A DNA stretch of 20,246 nt. Source: Priapulus caudatus. Its lineage: Eukaryota > Priapulida > Priapulimorpha > Priapulimorphida > Priapulidae. The translations under genes and the position numbers were made by a program. The notes under the pieces were generated by a model. It had not been told where the DNA came from. It saw nothing but the letters and a program-made list of their open reading frames with translations, and did no database searches. The stretch is taken from contig NW_014577409.1 of the NCBI RefSeq assembly GCF_000485595.1, positions 147,108-167,353 on the forward strand, in the 5' to 3' direction. Positions 18,120 to 20,246 of the stretch are shown here, piece after piece; position 1 is the first letter of the stretch; every line of letters starts with the position of its first letter.

Positions 18120-18967
18120 TTCGTGCTTCCCGATGGTGCCACCGGTTGACACTCAATGGCTAGCACACAACCTTAGGTATATCACTCACCCGTTGTGCCC
18201 GGAGACGTTGTACTGGCCGTGATCGTCGCCTCCCGGACCCCGCTAGCCACCCGAGCGCTTCGAAGCTACTGCGCTCCCGCAATAACCTGTTCTGCTGCGC
18301 TCCGGTTCCGGTGTCGTAGTTAGTCAACAGTGCGGGACGAGTAACGACACGCACACACACACAGCAGGGCCACTCCCACCCCTGCTCGCTGGACTCGCGT
18401 TACGTTGAATAACCAGTGTATACCCAGGGTAAACACAGAGGTTAAACAGGTGGAACGAACTACGAACTTCGTAGGTTCCGTAACTTCGGGGCTTACTCAC
18501 CCAACGGCCGCTCTAGGCAGAACGCGGTGGTGCTTTCTCTCTCCCTCTCTCTACCACGCTCTATATCTCTCTCTCCCAAACTCTCTGTCTCTTTGTCTCT
18601 CTCTGCGCTACTTCTACCACAACCTTCCTCGTACGCGCCTCCTGCCAACTACCAAGAACGCACGCCTATCACCTGCGAGGCCAACTGTTTCGCCGTGTTC
18701 TGCCGCTAGAGGGGGACCCACTGCACCTAGCATGGCGGCCCCCTTTGTTGATGTTACAATCGGTAAGCAAACCCCAGACAAAACAATTAGACAATACAAA
18801 CATTCACCCATCTCCCCATCTCCCGGTACCCAGGGGGCTACACCCCCACCGCTCTGGGAACCCGAGGGCCCGGTGCCACCGCTACACTCCTCCCCTTTTC
18901 AAGATCGACCGTCAGGTCGATCCCAAAGGCCTTCCAAGCGGTGCACCGGCGCCCTATTCGTCCGCAC
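18120..18967. other. GC/CpG-rich segment with CT-microsatellite; possible promoter or TE end
   Basis: Base composition changes abruptly at about 18120. The block contains a (CA)n run near 18350-18362, a strong minus-strand splice-donor-like GTGAGT near 18185-18190, a CT-rich microsatellite at about 18531-18605, and a perfect hairpin GATCGACC-GTCA-GGTCGATC (18903-18922). No protein is recognised; long plus-strand frames here are by-products of GC-rich composition. It lies downstream of the zinc-finger ORF on the minus strand and may be the 3' part of the same element. Confidence 0.35.
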
Positions 18968-19938
18968 CTACTGCTGGGGTGGCTTGCCCCCGGGGTTCAA
19001 CAGGGATTGGACGGCCTCCGCCCTCCTTCTGAGTTCCCCCAGGGCCGCGATCTTGACCACGCGCGCGTGGCGCAGGCGGTTTTGAGCCCAGAGGTTGGCT
19101 TGCTCAAGCTCTTCTACCCCCATCTGGTTTACGAGTTCTGGTGCCGGCGTGCCGTCTACGCTGCTGAACGCCGGACAGTCCCAGTCCCCGCTTTTCGCCT
19201 CCGGCGATCCCTCCCACAGGCTACAGAATCGCCGGAACACGACCCGTTCGCGGTCCGGAATGTGCTCCAGGCACATCGGTTCCAGCGACCCAGCTGCCAT
19301 GGCTGGCTCGGACGTCGACGCGGAGGACGACTCGATGTCGTGCGCTCCGTGGCAGGCGGCACTACACCGGTAGCGTGCACTTTTGCCTTCCGGGGCGCAG
19401 CGGTGGGCGGACCCCACTTCAAGGAGGTCCGGGGCGCAGGCACAGTCACAGACCTAGGCGTGCTGGTGCCAGCCACTACCTGCGCGTATGGCCGACCATC
19501 CCTACGCGCCGGGCGCAGAATGGGTCGGCCGGCTGGTGGTGACGCCGGCGCCACCTGGGCGCTCTGCCGTAGCGCCGTCTTCTCCCGGAGGTAGCCTTTC
19601 GCGCATCCCCGGTACTCTAGGGTACGGGCGTGTCGCTCCGGCCACCTCCCGTCGGCGCCAATCCGGTAGACGCGACCTAGGCGGTGCTCTGCCGCCAGGT
19701 GGCGTGACAGGCGGTAGAGCACCGCGCCTGGGTAGCCCTTGTCACACCCCTGGATCGGGCACTGAGCGACCGAGCACTCCCGCCGATGGTACTCGGCGTG
19801 GTGGTCGACGACGTGCCAGGTCGGCACGCCGCATCGAACGCACCAGTGCCAGGCCTCGTTTCCCAGGGAGGTCACAGGCTCGCGACGACCCCCGAAACGG
19901 GCGTACAGCGGAATACTATAAACTCGAAAACAAATCAA
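18968..19938 (-). pseudogene. GC-rich ORF with Cys/His finger motifs, two frames; probable TE protein
   Basis: The first frame (19156-19938) has a WCVRCG...HAEYH motif followed by a C2H2-like finger CPIQGCDKGYPGAVLY then RLSRHLAAEH (spacing CX4CX12HX4H). A Pro/Ala/Arg-rich linker follows. A second frame (18968-19417) overlaps it and carries the more protein-like ending: LEHIPDRERVVFRRFC, a PELVNQMGVEELEQANLW helix and a basic helix before a stop. One frame probably passes into the other through an indel between about 19330 and 19417. There is no ATG near the 5' end, so the N-terminus is truncated or in another frame. Fingers followed by basic linkers occur in ORFs of several non-LTR elements, but no RT is present and I cannot name the family. 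Confidence 0.45.
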
Positions 19939-19960
19939 ACCTTTGGTCCACCAAGCCAGA

Positions 19961-19987
19961 AAAATTTACTGGACTGGACTAAATTTT
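19961..19987. repeat. Inverted repeat AAAATTTA/TAAATTTT with repeated TTTACTGG
   Basis: Eight-base perfect arms (19961-19968 and 19980-19987) surround ACTGG-type direct repeats. It marks the junction between the GC-rich block and AT-rich DNA, so it may be an element edge. Confidence 0.4.
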
Positions 19988-20051
19988 ACTGGGCCAATAT
20001 TATTTTGACATTTTTGACAATAAAGAACAAAACAGTAATATCATTTTGTAT

Positions 20052-20057
20052 TTTATT
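20052..20057 (-). promoter_or_regulatory. AATAAA poly(A) signal overlapping the stop codon
   Basis: On the minus strand GAATAAAAT holds the canonical hexamer AATAAA, which includes the TAA stop of the acidic exon. If it is used, the mRNA would have a 3' UTR of only about 10-30 bases. A further minus-strand TTTATTG-rich stretch lies just downstream. Confidence 0.45.
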
Positions 20058-20199
20058 CTCTCATATTAAAAGCTGCCTGAATATTGAAAACGTTGCCGTT
20101 AGACATCTCCATGTCTGTGTCATCATCGTCACCATCACTGACATAGTCTTCCGACTCTGAAAAGTCTGAGTCTTCAGTCACCTTTGTGGAAAGGGTCAC
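20053..20199 (-). CDS. Terminal coding exon of a probable host gene, acidic tail
   Basis: A strong acceptor (TTTTTTTCTTTTCTGAATTTCAG, AG at 20200-20201) is followed in phase 0 by 48 codons and a TAA at 20053-20055. The peptide begins VTLSTKVTEDSDFSESEDYV and continues with a D-rich run and a neutral tail ending AAFNMRE. Ser-Glu-Asp clusters of this type are common casein-kinase-2-like acidic regions of nuclear proteins. Earlier exons lie beyond the right edge of the window. The exon has no frameshift, unlike most neighbours. Confidence 0.55.
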   Translation of the reverse strand: MTLSTKVTEDSDFSESEDYVSDGDDDDTDMEMSNGNVFNIQAAFNMRE

Positions 20200-20246
20200 C
20201 TGAAATTCAGAAAAGAAAAAAAACTACATAATTTCATTTTAAATTA

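Noticed and set aside
18405-19594. Long plus-strand frames of 217-226 codons
   Set aside because: They lie in a GC-rich block where stops are rare, have Pro/Arg/Ser-rich low-complexity content, and oppose the finger ORF.
1-20246. tRNA, rRNA or other structured RNA genes
   Set aside because: I saw no cloverleaf with A/B box spacing and no conserved rRNA stretches on either strand by eye.

Overview
The window is eukaryotic, from a metazoan and most likely an invertebrate. Open frames are short and interrupted, exon boundaries with GT/AG signals are visible, and the recognisable proteins are almost all animal transposable elements: Ty3-type gag/protease, BEL/Pao integrase and RNase H, a LINE ORF1 and a FAR1/MULE transposase. 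A simple-repeat family rich in CGTCCGTCCG with a CATCTGAC hairpin recalls repeats known from mollusc genomes, but I cannot fix the species. There is no sign of bacterial operons, CRISPR or rRNA/tRNA genes.

Layout. 1-1225: minus-strand gag of a Ty3-like LTR element, with leader. 2648-3238: two well-formed exons of a probable host gene (OB-fold-like domain plus C-terminal tail), minus strand. 3600-4165: dispersed repeat. 4166-5434: AT-rich DNA without recognisable genes. 5499-7460: second copy of the Ty3-like leader/gag, extending into the protease and carrying an inverted piece of the leader at one end. This copy is full of one-base insertions and is probably unpolished sequence. 7940-10872: BEL/Pao element on the minus strand with a large internal deletion joining gag to RNase H. 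11595-12182: LINE ORF1-like pseudogene.

12463-16701 is the most interesting stretch. Reading down the minus strand it holds a TE-type C-terminal domain, a C48 (Ulp1-like) cysteine peptidase with H, D, Q and C residues visible, an array of about 28-residue Ser/Asp/His-rich repeats organised as a higher-order repeat, a FAR1-type DNA-binding domain and a MULE transposase with two of its three catalytic acids. The repeats run out of the peptidase and into the FAR1 domain, which suggests one composite (now decayed) gene or element. An 863-bp insertion with a GATG target duplication interrupts the array.

16870-17812 is a run of strong hairpins. 18120-19940 is GC-rich and carries a Cys/His finger ORF in two frames on the minus strand. 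20053-20199 is the acidic last exon of another probable host gene, whose stop codon overlaps a poly(A) signal. Most coding remnants carry frameshifts or stops, so the window reads as TE-dense intergenic sequence with two exon-bearing islands.
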